Source: Hahella ganghwensis DSM 17046
GTDB lineage: Bacteria > Pseudomonadota > Gammaproteobacteria > Pseudomonadales > Oleiphilaceae
Reading direction: 5' to 3'
Assembly: GCF_000376785.1 (NCBI RefSeq)
Contig: NZ_AQXX01000080.1
Coordinates: 1-39,444, forward strand
Length of the DNA: 39,444 nucleotides
The notes under the pieces were generated by a model that ran no database searches, was not told the DNA's origin, and saw only the letters and a program-made list of their open reading frames with translations. Of this stretch, positions 27,121 to 34,999 are shown one piece after another (the first letter of the stretch is position 1; the number at the start of each line of letters is the position of its first letter). A program made the translations under genes and the position numbers.

Positions 27121-27726
27121 ATGAAGAAATTATACTTATCGTTCGGGAGCCTGACTTTGAACAATTTGCCGGTGGGCGCATTCCGTCGCCGGCAATTGCC
27201 TGCCTCCGAGGCAAAAGCATTAATCTTGCGGGCAAAGCGGGATGGGCTACTTCAAGGTGTCTGTGATGAGGATCTGTTTTCGCCAGGCATGGAAAGCAAA
27301 GCGAAAGACCATGAGGAATTACGCCAAGTACTCTGCGATGCACATAATATTCAGCTTTCGATGGAGGACTTCACGCTACCAGGGAGTGGATTTGAGACGG
27401 TCTTTCCTCTTAACCTAGTAGAGGTCACTGGCGAGCAAAATTTGATGATCGTGACCTTCTCCTACACCTTCAGGGAGAGCGGTCGAGATGAACGTTTTGA
27501 TATCAATACAATGTTTCGGGCCGATCCCCACAGCATTGAGTTTGATCTACTTGAATCCTGGCCGCCCTCACAAGCGAACAAAATTGATTCTGAATGGGAG
27601 GATCCTGCAGAAGCTTTGGTTCGCCTGCTAGAAAGCGAGGGAGGGCCCGAGCGCCTTGCAGAGGAGGCACGTGAATTGGTTAAGGAAAAAATGGCTAAGC
27701 GAATTCAAAAAGGACAAACAGACTAA
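27121..27726 (+). CDS. Unknown protein, possible N-terminal DUF1874-like domain
   Basis: 201 residues. The first 90 (KLYLSFGSLTLNNLPVGAF, LPASEAKALI, SKAKDHEELRQVLCDAHNIQL) follow, loosely, the DUF1874 pattern (LYLLNSAVLTN, EAK, SAIGHE.TA..LS). DUF1874 includes the viral type III anti-CRISPR ring nuclease AcrIII-1 and its cellular relative Crn2. The histidine in KDHEEL would fit the catalytic His. The match is weak and made by eye. The C-terminus (about 164-187, LVRLLESEGGPERLAEEARELV) repeats the helical module of the nearby DUF433 protein. Its gene lies about 180 bp from that gene, divergently. Confidence 0.35.
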   Translation: MKKLYLSFGSLTLNNLPVGAFRRRQLPASEAKALILRAKRDGLLQGVCDEDLFSPGMESKAKDHEELRQVLCDAHNIQLSMEDFTLPGSGFETVFPLNLVEVTGEQNLMIVTFSYTFRESGRDERFDINTMFRADPHSIEFDLLESWPPSQANKIDSEWEDPAEALVRLLESEGGPERLAEEARELVKEKMAKRIQKGQTD

Positions 27727-27758
27727 ATTTAAGTAGCCATGTTGTCTCTAGGTGCTCT

Positions 27759-28499
27759 ATGGACTCTAGCCCACACAATTCTCGATATGAACTGTCTATC
27801 AATGAAATATATACTGCCTTGGTGACAGGAACACGGCCGGTATTCTTCCAAGAAACAGAGGGAGATTTCATCTGGGGAATAGGTACGCTGTTCTTAGCTC
27901 AATGGGGTGGCAAACAGTTTGCGATCACCGCCAAACACGTGATTGATAATCAGGGAGTGAATCCTCAGCACCTGCGTATATTTATTCCGGGATATAAAGT
28001 TGCACTACCTTTAGTCGGTGCCTCAACTTCTAACCACCCTAATCACGAATGTCGGGAAGAAGTTGAAGATATCTTTGTCTGGCAAATTGATAAGGAGCCA
28101 GATTTTGGCGGCGAAGAGCTGAGTTGGCATACCTGGCGGATGAAAGAGTTCTGGATGCCAGCCAACATACTTAAAACCGGGCAGCAGATTTTTGCTGTGG
28201 GTTACCCCGACGTCGATAACCGGTATGACTACGAAGCAATGAAGCTCGAAACGCCACCACTTATTGCCATTGGAAAGTTAAGTAGTGATCAGCTTGGTAA
28301 TGATGTCTACACTATCGACTGCGATGACTTCACCTGTGATCTAAACGGGATTAGCGGAGGGCCAGTATTTGCTCGCTTTGACGGTTATTTCTTCTACGTG
28401 GGAATGATTGTTAGGGCTGGTAGGATCGCACAAAAAATACACTTCGTTGATGCGATATACGTCACTCTTCTACTCGACCAGATTGAGAAAAATTCATAA
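27759..28499 (+). CDS. Trypsin-like serine protease
   Basis: A 246-residue protein with a chymotrypsin-fold triad: H60 in FAITAKHVID, D104 in VEDIFVWQI, S199 in LNGISGGPVF. The GIGTLFLAQW strand before the His is typical of S1-type proteases with a stand-alone catalytic domain. No signal peptide and no PDZ domain, so it should act in the cytoplasm. Intracellular trypsin-like proteases occur in several defence systems as activated effectors, but no partner is evident. It follows the 27121 gene by 32 bp and may be co-transcribed. Confidence 0.78.
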   Translation: MDSSPHNSRYELSINEIYTALVTGTRPVFFQETEGDFIWGIGTLFLAQWGGKQFAITAKHVIDNQGVNPQHLRIFIPGYKVALPLVGASTSNHPNHECREEVEDIFVWQIDKEPDFGGEELSWHTWRMKEFWMPANILKTGQQIFAVGYPDVDNRYDYEAMKLETPPLIAIGKLSSDQLGNDVYTIDCDDFTCDLNGISGGPVFARFDGYFFYVGMIVRAGRIAQKIHFVDAIYVTLLLDQIEKNS

Positions 28500-28773
28500 C
28501 CAGTGCTGAACCATTAATGTCCGCCATGGGTTCAAAACGATCTTCCACCAGTCGATATTGACTACAACTAAAAAGATAGCACATTCCCCAATTTTCTCTT
28601 CGGGCGACCTTCAGAGGCTTATGTTTCTATATATTAGTCACTGTCCTTGTAAGAAATCTCGCACAGCCGATAGCCCATTTAGCCTATTGGCAACTTTTTG
28701 ATCAATCTTTAAACTGCCTCGCCGTAAACGTAATGAACAGTTTCCTTTAAAGGATTAAATCAGGAAGAGCGTT
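28500..28773. other. Gap between protease gene and type VI cargo operon
   Basis: No gene seen. A hairpin with GCCGATAG/CTATTGGC (one G-T pair) near 28.68 kb may form. This is the probable promoter region of the downstream same-strand operon. Confidence 0.4.
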
Positions 28774-28977
28774 ATGGAAAACACCAACATCGATCTGTGC
28801 CCCCATTGTGATCCAACTGCCGTCATTGAGTGGCAGACCCATCGACTGGATCAACCAACCAATAAAATCCACATACACAGTCGTCAAACCTGTCTGGGGT
28901 GTATTGACTGGGAAACACTGGCCGGCCAGAAAAACTCAGACTTCCGAACGGCCGATGGCCTGCTTTCGGGAAACTGA
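28774..28977 (+). CDS. Small zinc-ribbon-like protein
   Basis: 67 residues with two CxxC pairs (C9/C12 in LCPHCD, C40/C43 in TCLGCID), a likely zinc ribbon. AGGAAG stands 6 bases before the ATG, which supports translation. It lies 63 bp upstream of the kinase gene, on the same strand, and may be the first gene of the type VI cargo operon. I do not recognise a family. Confidence 0.5.
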   Translation: MENTNIDLCPHCDPTAVIEWQTHRLDQPTNKIHIHSRQTCLGCIDWETLAGQKNSDFRTADGLLSGN

Positions 28978-29040
28978 TCGCTCACTCTTCTGTGTTGAAT
29001 TGATGATTTTGACGTTGTAGTCAGCAAAGGGATAACACTG

Positions 29041-30237
29041 ATGATTTCCGTACCAGGTTATGAAGTCTATCGCGTCGTGGGACAAGGCGGGATGTCCACC
29101 GTGTATCTCGCCAAGCATCTCGTTTTAGGTCGGCTGGTGGCGTTGAAGGTGATGTCGACCTTTTGTGCGGCTGATCCCGACTTCGGGCGCCGTTTCGATA
29201 TCGAATGCCGCACTGTGGCTCGGCTGAACCATCCGAATATTGTCACCATCTACGATGTGGGTACGGTCGATGGACTGCCGTATATGGCCATGGAGTATCT
29301 GCCCGGTGGCGATATGAAACAGCGTATCCGCGAGGGCATGGATCCGGAAACCGTGGTGGGCTACCTCGATACACTCACCCAGGCGTTGAACTACGCCCAC
29401 CTGCAAGATTGTGTGCACCGGGATATCAAGCCGGAAAACATTCTGTTTCGCTATGACGGGACCCCGGTGATTGCCGATTTCGGTGTGGTGAAAACCCTGG
29501 ATGAAGATCACCAACGCACTGTCATCGGTACCGTGATTGGTACACCACGCTATATGAGTCCCGAACAGGCGCAGGGCTTTCCGGTAACAGCTGATTCAGA
29601 CTTCTACAGTCTGGGGGTCATGCTGCATGAAATGCTAACCGGGTATGCGCCGTTCCAGGGAGATTCCAGTGTGTCCTTGCTGGTGAATCATCTGAATACA
29701 CCCGTGCCTAAATTGCCGGGGACATTGCGAGCTTTTCAACCGTTGGTGGATGGACTGATGCACAAGATCGCCTCCGAACGTTTGTCAGATATCGCGCAGA
29801 TTCAACAACTGGCCCAGAACGGTCTCAACAAATACCGAAAACGCCAGGGAATTCAGCAATGGAAATCCCGTTTCGGTTTTGTCTCCGAGGTATCGGAAGT
29901 CCAGCCGACTGTTCCAGAGGAGGGACAGACCCAAGTATGGACGACTCCGGTACATCCCAATATGAGACCGTTTGCAGCGGTTCCGCAATCAGCCATTAAG
30001 ACTCAGCGATCCCTGGTGGAAAAAGGCTGGCAGTTAATACGGTACGGATTGATGATCCTGGCGGTGACAGTTCCCACCCAGTCCTCTTCCAATGATCTCC
30101 TGGCGACTGTCGCCAGCCGTCATTTGGAAAAGGCGTCAATGGTAGAAAACCAGGCTCCGTTGGCAAGGCAAAATGTCAGTGCTCTGTCGCTCTTGAAGAA
30201 GGCTGTAGAGGGTTATGAGCGATGCGAAACATTATGA
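29041..30237 (+). CDS. Serine/threonine protein kinase of a type VI cluster (PpkA-like)
   Basis: 398 residues. Hanks-type kinase at 5-270 with all key residues: glycine loop VGQGGMSTVY, K36 in ALK, E55, HRDIKPEN (126-133, catalytic D128), DFG (146-148), and activation loop end GTPRYMSPEQ. The C-terminal part is low-complexity and includes a weakly hydrophobic segment (about 332-348) that could be a membrane anchor. Kinases of this kind activate type VI secretion by phosphorylating FHA-type proteins. In the window it precedes DUF6484 and effector genes; no FHA or phosphatase gene is present. Confidence 0.85.
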   Translation: MISVPGYEVYRVVGQGGMSTVYLAKHLVLGRLVALKVMSTFCAADPDFGRRFDIECRTVARLNHPNIVTIYDVGTVDGLPYMAMEYLPGGDMKQRIREGMDPETVVGYLDTLTQALNYAHLQDCVHRDIKPENILFRYDGTPVIADFGVVKTLDEDHQRTVIGTVIGTPRYMSPEQAQGFPVTADSDFYSLGVMLHEMLTGYAPFQGDSSVSLLVNHLNTPVPKLPGTLRAFQPLVDGLMHKIASERLSDIAQIQQLAQNGLNKYRKRQGIQQWKSRFGFVSEVSEVQPTVPEEGQTQVWTTPVHPNMRPFAAVPQSAIKTQRSLVEKGWQLIRYGLMILAVTVPTQSSSNDLLATVASRHLEKASMVENQAPLARQNVSALSLLKKAVEGYERCETL

Positions 30238-30397
30238 AAAAGAACGTGTTTTCGGCATTCGGGTAAACGAAAGGTTTAGGGGGGATTACGACTGATATGA
30301 AGCGATATTTTGTATTACATTGGATGGCTGCATTTACAGACCACATCTTGTGTTCCAAGCCATCCAGATTGATATCGCCAAACGGACAGGGTGAATA

Positions 30398-30907
30398 ATG
30401 ACGACCGAACTTCGTAACGAAACCAAACATGCCACTTCAGAAACCGACCAGGGATCTGGGTTGTTGGTAGGATGGATTGTGGACATCGATACGGATGGAA
30501 ATCCTAGGGTGGCCTGGGACGAAGCCTCCAGTCAAAATCCTCAGGCGGCGTTGGCAACAGTACCCGTCTCAAACGAAGATGCAGGTCGTGACATTGCGAT
30601 CTCTTTCGCCCGTAATGCCGGCGGTCAGCCGATTATTGTCGGTTTTCTGTATAGTCGCCTGGATCAATCCGTCGCCCATACCCAGGCATTGGGAGCGACC
30701 ATCGACATCTCGTCCCAGGAACAACCCAAAGTGAGCTACAATGGCAAGGATCTGGAGATCCAGGCCGAAGGCTCCATCACGCTGCGCTGCGGAAAATCCC
30801 GTCTGACCCTGAACAAGGACGGTAAGATACTCCTACAGGGCGAGCAAATTCTTAGCCGCGCCCGAGGATCCCAGCGCATCAAAGGCGGCAGTATCCAACT
30901 CAACTAG
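30398..30907 (+). CDS. DUF6484 protein (VgrG-tip-like beta-helix)
   Basis: 169 residues. N-terminal DUF6484-type fold (LLVGWIVDIDTDGNPRVAWDE, DAGRDIAISFARNAGGQPIIVGFLY), then a beta-helical C-terminus, GKSRLTLNKDGKILLQGEQILSRARGSQRIKGGSIQLN in pattern, much like the needle end of VgrG/Gp5-type spikes. Such proteins are encoded beside DUF2169, TIGR02270 and PAAR-like genes in type VI cargo operons and may act as a spike or a loading platform. No full VgrG is in the window. Operon with the gene 44 bp downstream. Confidence 0.75.
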   Translation: MTTELRNETKHATSETDQGSGLLVGWIVDIDTDGNPRVAWDEASSQNPQAALATVPVSNEDAGRDIAISFARNAGGQPIIVGFLYSRLDQSVAHTQALGATIDISSQEQPKVSYNGKDLEIQAEGSITLRCGKSRLTLNKDGKILLQGEQILSRARGSQRIKGGSIQLN

Positions 30908-30951
30908 AGCACGTGCCAAGAACTTAGGAAGAGATCGACAGAGCTTCATTC

Positions 30952-31968
30952 ATGCTGCAACTGATTAACCAAACTCCGTTCGCTGCCCAATTGGATGTGA
31001 TCCGTGATGAAACGGGTCGAGACGCCGTACTGGTGGTGGCCAAAGCGTCGTTCTCGCTGGATGGAACACCGCGATTACATCCGGAACAGGCGCCTATCGT
31101 TAGCCAAAATCAGTTTCATGGCGAACCGGAGCAGTCCAGCCTGAAGTATGCGGCGGAAAATCACCTGCCTCAACCAGGGCTCAGTTGTGTATTGATTGGC
31201 AATGCCTGGGCGCCGCAAGCCAAGCCCCATCAGCAGCTGGTGGTTCATGTTCAGGTAGGAGCTTTGCAGCAGGCATTAGCAGTGTATGGCGATCGTCATT
31301 GGGAATGGTCAGGGCATAGCGAGCCCGAACCTTTTATTACGATGCCCTTGTGTTTTGAAAACGCCTTTGGTGGCCAGCATCATTTTAACCCTGATCTGCC
31401 GCCAGGGCCGAACTCCATGCAGGTCCATCCCTACAATCCTGTCGGCAAAGGGTTCCGGGGCAAACGCTCTACCTCGGAGATGATAGGGCAGCCCTTACCC
31501 AACATTGAAGATCCCAAACACCTGATTGAATTACCGAAGGATCAGCCGCTACCGATTGGCGTGGGTTATGTCTCCCCAACCTGGGAGCCCCGCCTCAGTT
31601 ATGTCGGCACCTATGATGAGCAGTGGCAAAAATATCGGGCCCCAGTGTTACCGGCAGACTTTGATCGTCGCCACTTCATGAGCGGGTCCCCAGGGCTGAG
31701 TGCTTTGAATCAGTATTTTCTGGGAGGCGAGCCTATTTCGATCACCCATACCCATCCGGAGCGGCCGCTGATTCAATCCATGGTGCCGGAATGTGTACTA
31801 AGTGCAGTGATTGATTTCAGTGGGGATCAGCATGCCCTTCCACTAAGGATGGAAACCCTGATTTTGGAGCCGGAGCAAAACCGTCAGCAATTGGTTATGC
31901 GGGCTTTGTTTCCCTGTGAGCGCAAAGTGGGAAAACTGAAGTCAGTCAGAATACGATTAGGCGTTTAG
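30952..31968 (+). CDS. DUF2169 type VI effector adaptor
   Basis: 338 residues covering a complete DUF2169 domain: MLQLINQTPFAA, FGEPE-like FHGEPEQSS, CFENAFGGQHHFNP (core motif), NPVGKGFRG, LPNIEDPKHLI, and FFLGGEP-like QYFLGGEPI. DUF2169 proteins are chaperone/adaptors that hold DUF4150/PAAR-like effectors and load them on the spike. This one lacks the pentapeptide-repeat extension found in some members. Its likely clients are the AHH nuclease and the DUF4150 protein of the same operon. Confidence 0.85.
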   Translation: MLQLINQTPFAAQLDVIRDETGRDAVLVVAKASFSLDGTPRLHPEQAPIVSQNQFHGEPEQSSLKYAAENHLPQPGLSCVLIGNAWAPQAKPHQQLVVHVQVGALQQALAVYGDRHWEWSGHSEPEPFITMPLCFENAFGGQHHFNPDLPPGPNSMQVHPYNPVGKGFRGKRSTSEMIGQPLPNIEDPKHLIELPKDQPLPIGVGYVSPTWEPRLSYVGTYDEQWQKYRAPVLPADFDRRHFMSGSPGLSALNQYFLGGEPISITHTHPERPLIQSMVPECVLSAVIDFSGDQHALPLRMETLILEPEQNRQQLVMRALFPCERKVGKLKSVRIRLGV

Positions 31969-32059
31969 CTGTTTTATACCTAATGTCTAAACATGATTCT
32001 ACCTGCAAGTAGCAACCCTGTGACCTATGGATGAAAAGTTAGAAAACTAGAGGAAGAAA

Positions 32060-32911
32060 ATGGAGATAGGTGAGCCGATTACTACCCCAACGGTGCACAC
32101 AGAGCCAGAAATTGAGTGCCCTTTTTGTCCAGTGGAAAAAGATCAAACAAACTTCGTCACCTATCCTGGGGTCAAGAATAACTCCAAGAAGTTGGCGAAT
32201 ATCATGATCACACCAAGTAAATTGGTGAGTGAGCAGCCTAATGCCCGGCCCCAAAATGGAGACAACGAGCGACAAAACCCTGTCTCACCGAAACCACAGC
32301 CTGCTCCGATATACCATGATAATGAGTTTGGTGATTATTCCTGTCAGGCCCACCATGCTATCAGCGGAAACCAAGCGCTGAAAGGACATGATATCGAGCA
32401 GTGGATATGTAAAAGCAAGGGAAAAATCACCAAGGACACAGGATACTCAGTCAATAACGGCAACAACGGAATATGGCTTCCCTCCAAACCCAAAGGCTTG
32501 ATCGATGGCAAGAAGTGGGGGGAATTAACCTACGATAAGAAAAAAGAAGTCGCTTTCAAGAGTATGGATGCTGGTAAAGGGCAGTTTCACTTGGGGCCTC
32601 ATGATATCGTTGACCCGGAAGATCCCGATGGTCGCTATCACCAGTCGTATAAAGACAGGCTGATAGCACTCTTGGACGCGTTAAATGACAATGTAATCGC
32701 CTGGGTAGAAGGATGTCAGTTATGTGAGGATATTGACCCAGATAAGGGGCCGTTCAAGCCCAACTGGAAAATCAATTCAAAATTGGATCGAGTGTCTGCC
32801 AAAGTGGAGCGAGACCTTCTGGCTAATCCAAGGCGATGGAAATATTTTATTTCCAAGCTGGCATTGGATTATCACAAACCTATTTGTCCGCATAAAACAC
32901 TGACACTTTAA
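32060..32911 (+). CDS. AHH/HNH-superfamily nuclease effector
   Basis: 283 residues. The N-terminus has ECPFC (C20, C23) and a proline-rich linker (60-85), then the nuclease core: SCQAHHAISGN (A97-H98-H99), NNGIWLP (135-141), and FHLGPHD (176-181), the standard order of AHH toxins. A late GCQLC pair (C219, C222) could bind zinc with C20/C23. AHH domains degrade DNA. The gene lies between the DUF2169 adaptor and an immunity-type gene and is AT-richer than its neighbours, as for a swappable effector. No signal peptide, which fits type VI delivery. Confidence 0.82.
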   Translation: MEIGEPITTPTVHTEPEIECPFCPVEKDQTNFVTYPGVKNNSKKLANIMITPSKLVSEQPNARPQNGDNERQNPVSPKPQPAPIYHDNEFGDYSCQAHHAISGNQALKGHDIEQWICKSKGKITKDTGYSVNNGNNGIWLPSKPKGLIDGKKWGELTYDKKKEVAFKSMDAGKGQFHLGPHDIVDPEDPDGRYHQSYKDRLIALLDALNDNVIAWVEGCQLCEDIDPDKGPFKPNWKINSKLDRVSAKVERDLLANPRRWKYFISKLALDYHKPICPHKTLTL

Positions 32912-32929
32912 GGGAAGCAAGAGATATCC

Positions 32930-33499
32930 ATGTACTACGAAATTCGATCAAACATATACAGCGACTATGGGGTTCAGAAGAAGCCATCCATGACCTCGAA
33001 GATTAACTTCATTAGAGGCGGACTGATACCACTTCCAGAGTTTCATGAGTTTAACGTAGAGGTTAACTACACGAATGACAATCCTCCAGGACCTCTTGTG
33101 GGGCCAACGTCGTTCCCGATGATGAATGCATCATTGATAGAGGTTCTTCAAAACTGCGGTGCTGATAATCTTCAGTTATTTCCTGTTCGGATGATAAATC
33201 CTGAGACAAACCAGGAATGGGATTCTCATCAAGCGGTCAATATCTTGGGGATGATCGATTGTGTCGATATGGACCAATCAGAATCATTTTTGATCAGTGG
33301 AAGCCCGAATGATGCCCCTCCTCTCGTCGATTTTGACGAAATTGTGATTAAACAAGAGGCGGTGATGGGTGCCAGTATATTTCGGATTCCTCATTCTCCC
33401 AGCACGATCATTGTCCATGAGTCCATTATTAATGCACTGAAAGCGAATCCTTATCCTGGTGGATGGGGTATTTCTGCATTTCCTGTTGAGACTGTGTAG
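32930..33499 (+). CDS. Imm11/DUF1629-like immunity protein
   Basis: 189 residues, starting 18 bp after the AHH effector. The C-terminal half resembles DUF1629/Imm11: VNILGMIDCVDMDQS, FDEIVIKQEAVMGASIFRIPHSPSTIIVHESIINALK, ending with a short GWGISAFPVE strand. Imm11-type proteins are the usual partners of AHH nuclease toxins. It is cytoplasmic, with no membrane segment. The pairing with the AHH effector is by position plus family. Confidence 0.7.
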   Translation: MYYEIRSNIYSDYGVQKKPSMTSKINFIRGGLIPLPEFHEFNVEVNYTNDNPPGPLVGPTSFPMMNASLIEVLQNCGADNLQLFPVRMINPETNQEWDSHQAVNILGMIDCVDMDQSESFLISGSPNDAPPLVDFDEIVIKQEAVMGASIFRIPHSPSTIIVHESIINALKANPYPGGWGISAFPVETV

Positions 33500-33517
33500 G
33501 ACAGGGGCCGAATAGTC

Positions 33518-34603
33518 GTGAACATCTCTATCGCCTCATCCAGTGTTGTGACGGCTCTTGGCCCTGGCACCGCTGTCAATGCCGCTGCCGTCCAGGCCGG
33601 GATCAGTATGGTTAGGGAATCCACCTATCTCTCGTCAAAAAAATCGCCGATCAGGATGGCGACTTTATTGGATGATTGTCTTCCTACATTAGACAAGGAG
33701 ATTTCTCGGCAACCAAGCGGCCGTTACCGGCGGATGCTGCAGCTACTTCAATTGGCCCTGGAAGAGCTTGAGCTTGGTATTAATACCGACTTGGGTATGC
33801 CAGTGTTCATTAACCTACCGGACAATCTTGGACTGAGTCCCCAAGGACTGCAGACACTGCAAGAGGTGCAACGCCTCAGTGGTATAAATATCAACTGGCT
33901 GGATAGTCGTCTGTATCTATTGGGGCGAGCAGGGGGATATAGGGCTTTGGCAGATGCCTGGGGTCTGCTAGAGGCAGGACATGCCAGACAGGCACTTGTC
34001 ATTGGTGTTGACAGTTGCCGCTGTCCCAGAGCTCTGGCCCACTGGGAAAAGGATGGCCGTCTGCTATTACCGCATACGAACGATGGTTTCTTCCCTGGAG
34101 AGGGGGCTGGTTGCCTGCTATTGGTGGCTAACGATGAAGCCTCCACAGTTAAGCTAGGTAAACCGCAAGTAAGCCGGGAGAGTGCCCATTTTTACAGTGA
34201 AGAGGTATGTTTGGGTAAGGGATTGACGGAGGCTTTTCATGAAGCATGTCACTTTATTCATGACCCGGTACGAGAAGTCATCTGCGGCTTAAATGGCGAG
34301 TCTGCACCGATTAAGGAATGGGGCTTTGCGGTGAGCCGGTTAAGCGACAATCAGATGGCGGACAGCGCTGGTATTATGCATCCAGCAGACTGCTATGGAG
34401 ATATTGGGGCTGCGACTGTACCGGTATTGCTTGCTCTGACGAATGCGCTGCTTGAAGAAGACCATATTAAAGGACCTGTTTTGACATGGTGTGCTTCCGA
34501 CTATGAAACCCGAGGAGCAGCGGTTATGTACAAATCCGAAAGCCAGGGCAATTTGCAGCATTTAAATGTTTGCAACAACGAACCTCGAAGTGAAATGAAA
34601 TAA
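33518..34603 (+). CDS. Ketosynthase-like protein of the type VI operon, catalytic residues lost
   Basis: 361 residues with a thiolase/beta-ketoacyl synthase fold: N-terminal SIASSSVVTALGPGTAVNAAA, middle LYLLGRAGGYRALADAWGLLEAGHARQALVIGVDS, GFFPGEGAGCLLL, and C-terminal YGDIGAATVP. Beside FabB of this window the triad is replaced: Cys by A138 (GRAGGY), first His by N259 (LNGESAP), second His by D295 (CYGDIGAA). It cannot act as a condensing enzyme. Such genes recur between effector and DUF4150 genes; a structural or binding role in effector loading is inferred. GTG start. Confidence 0.8.
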   Translation: MNISIASSSVVTALGPGTAVNAAAVQAGISMVRESTYLSSKKSPIRMATLLDDCLPTLDKEISRQPSGRYRRMLQLLQLALEELELGINTDLGMPVFINLPDNLGLSPQGLQTLQEVQRLSGININWLDSRLYLLGRAGGYRALADAWGLLEAGHARQALVIGVDSCRCPRALAHWEKDGRLLLPHTNDGFFPGEGAGCLLLVANDEASTVKLGKPQVSRESAHFYSEEVCLGKGLTEAFHEACHFIHDPVREVICGLNGESAPIKEWGFAVSRLSDNQMADSAGIMHPADCYGDIGAATVPVLLALTNALLEEDHIKGPVLTWCASDYETRGAAVMYKSESQGNLQHLNVCNNEPRSEMK

Positions 34604-34614
34604 GGACGGTTTCC

Positions 34615-34998
34615 ATGGCAGTGACCATATTTGCTAATAATCGCGGTATTTCCCATAAAGGGAGTGGTGGTAAAAGTATCGCCTTTCCAGATGTTTGTAA
34701 GACTCCAACACCCGGTGGCCCAGTCCCTATTCCGTATCCGAATATTGCGATGTCCAGCAATCTGACGAAAGGAACGAAGACCATCAAGACTGATGGCCAA
34801 ATGGCTTCGATCAAGACAGCACAATATGCCACTTCAACGGGGGACGAAGGTGGTACCGCGGGCGGTGGCATTAAATCTGGCACGATAAAGAACACCGCGG
34901 AGTTCATGATGTATAGCTTCGATGTGAAATTTGAGGGGAAAAACGTTTGCCGCCTGGGCGACCCGTTATTTCACAACAAGAAAAATACGGTAATGTGA
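34615..34998 (+). CDS. DUF4150 PAAR-like spike-tip protein
   Basis: 127 residues, a complete DUF4150: ANNRGISHKGSGGKSIAFPDVCKTPTPGGPVPIPYPNIAMSS in pattern, followed by a glycine-rich loop and NVCRLGDPLFHNKKNT. These proteins replace PAAR at the tip of the type VI spike and are clients of DUF2169 adaptors. No toxin extension is fused, so it probably carries the AHH effector in trans. One base separates its stop codon from the next ATG. Confidence 0.9.
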   Translation: MAVTIFANNRGISHKGSGGKSIAFPDVCKTPTPGGPVPIPYPNIAMSSNLTKGTKTIKTDGQMASIKTAQYATSTGDEGGTAGGGIKSGTIKNTAEFMMYSFDVKFEGKNVCRLGDPLFHNKKNTVM

Positions 34999-34999
34999 G

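Noticed and set aside
28808-29020. 70-residue ORF overlapping the small zinc-ribbon gene in another frame
   Set aside because: No good ribosome site or recognisable domain; the overlapping 67-residue ORF has both CxxC pairs and AGGAAG.
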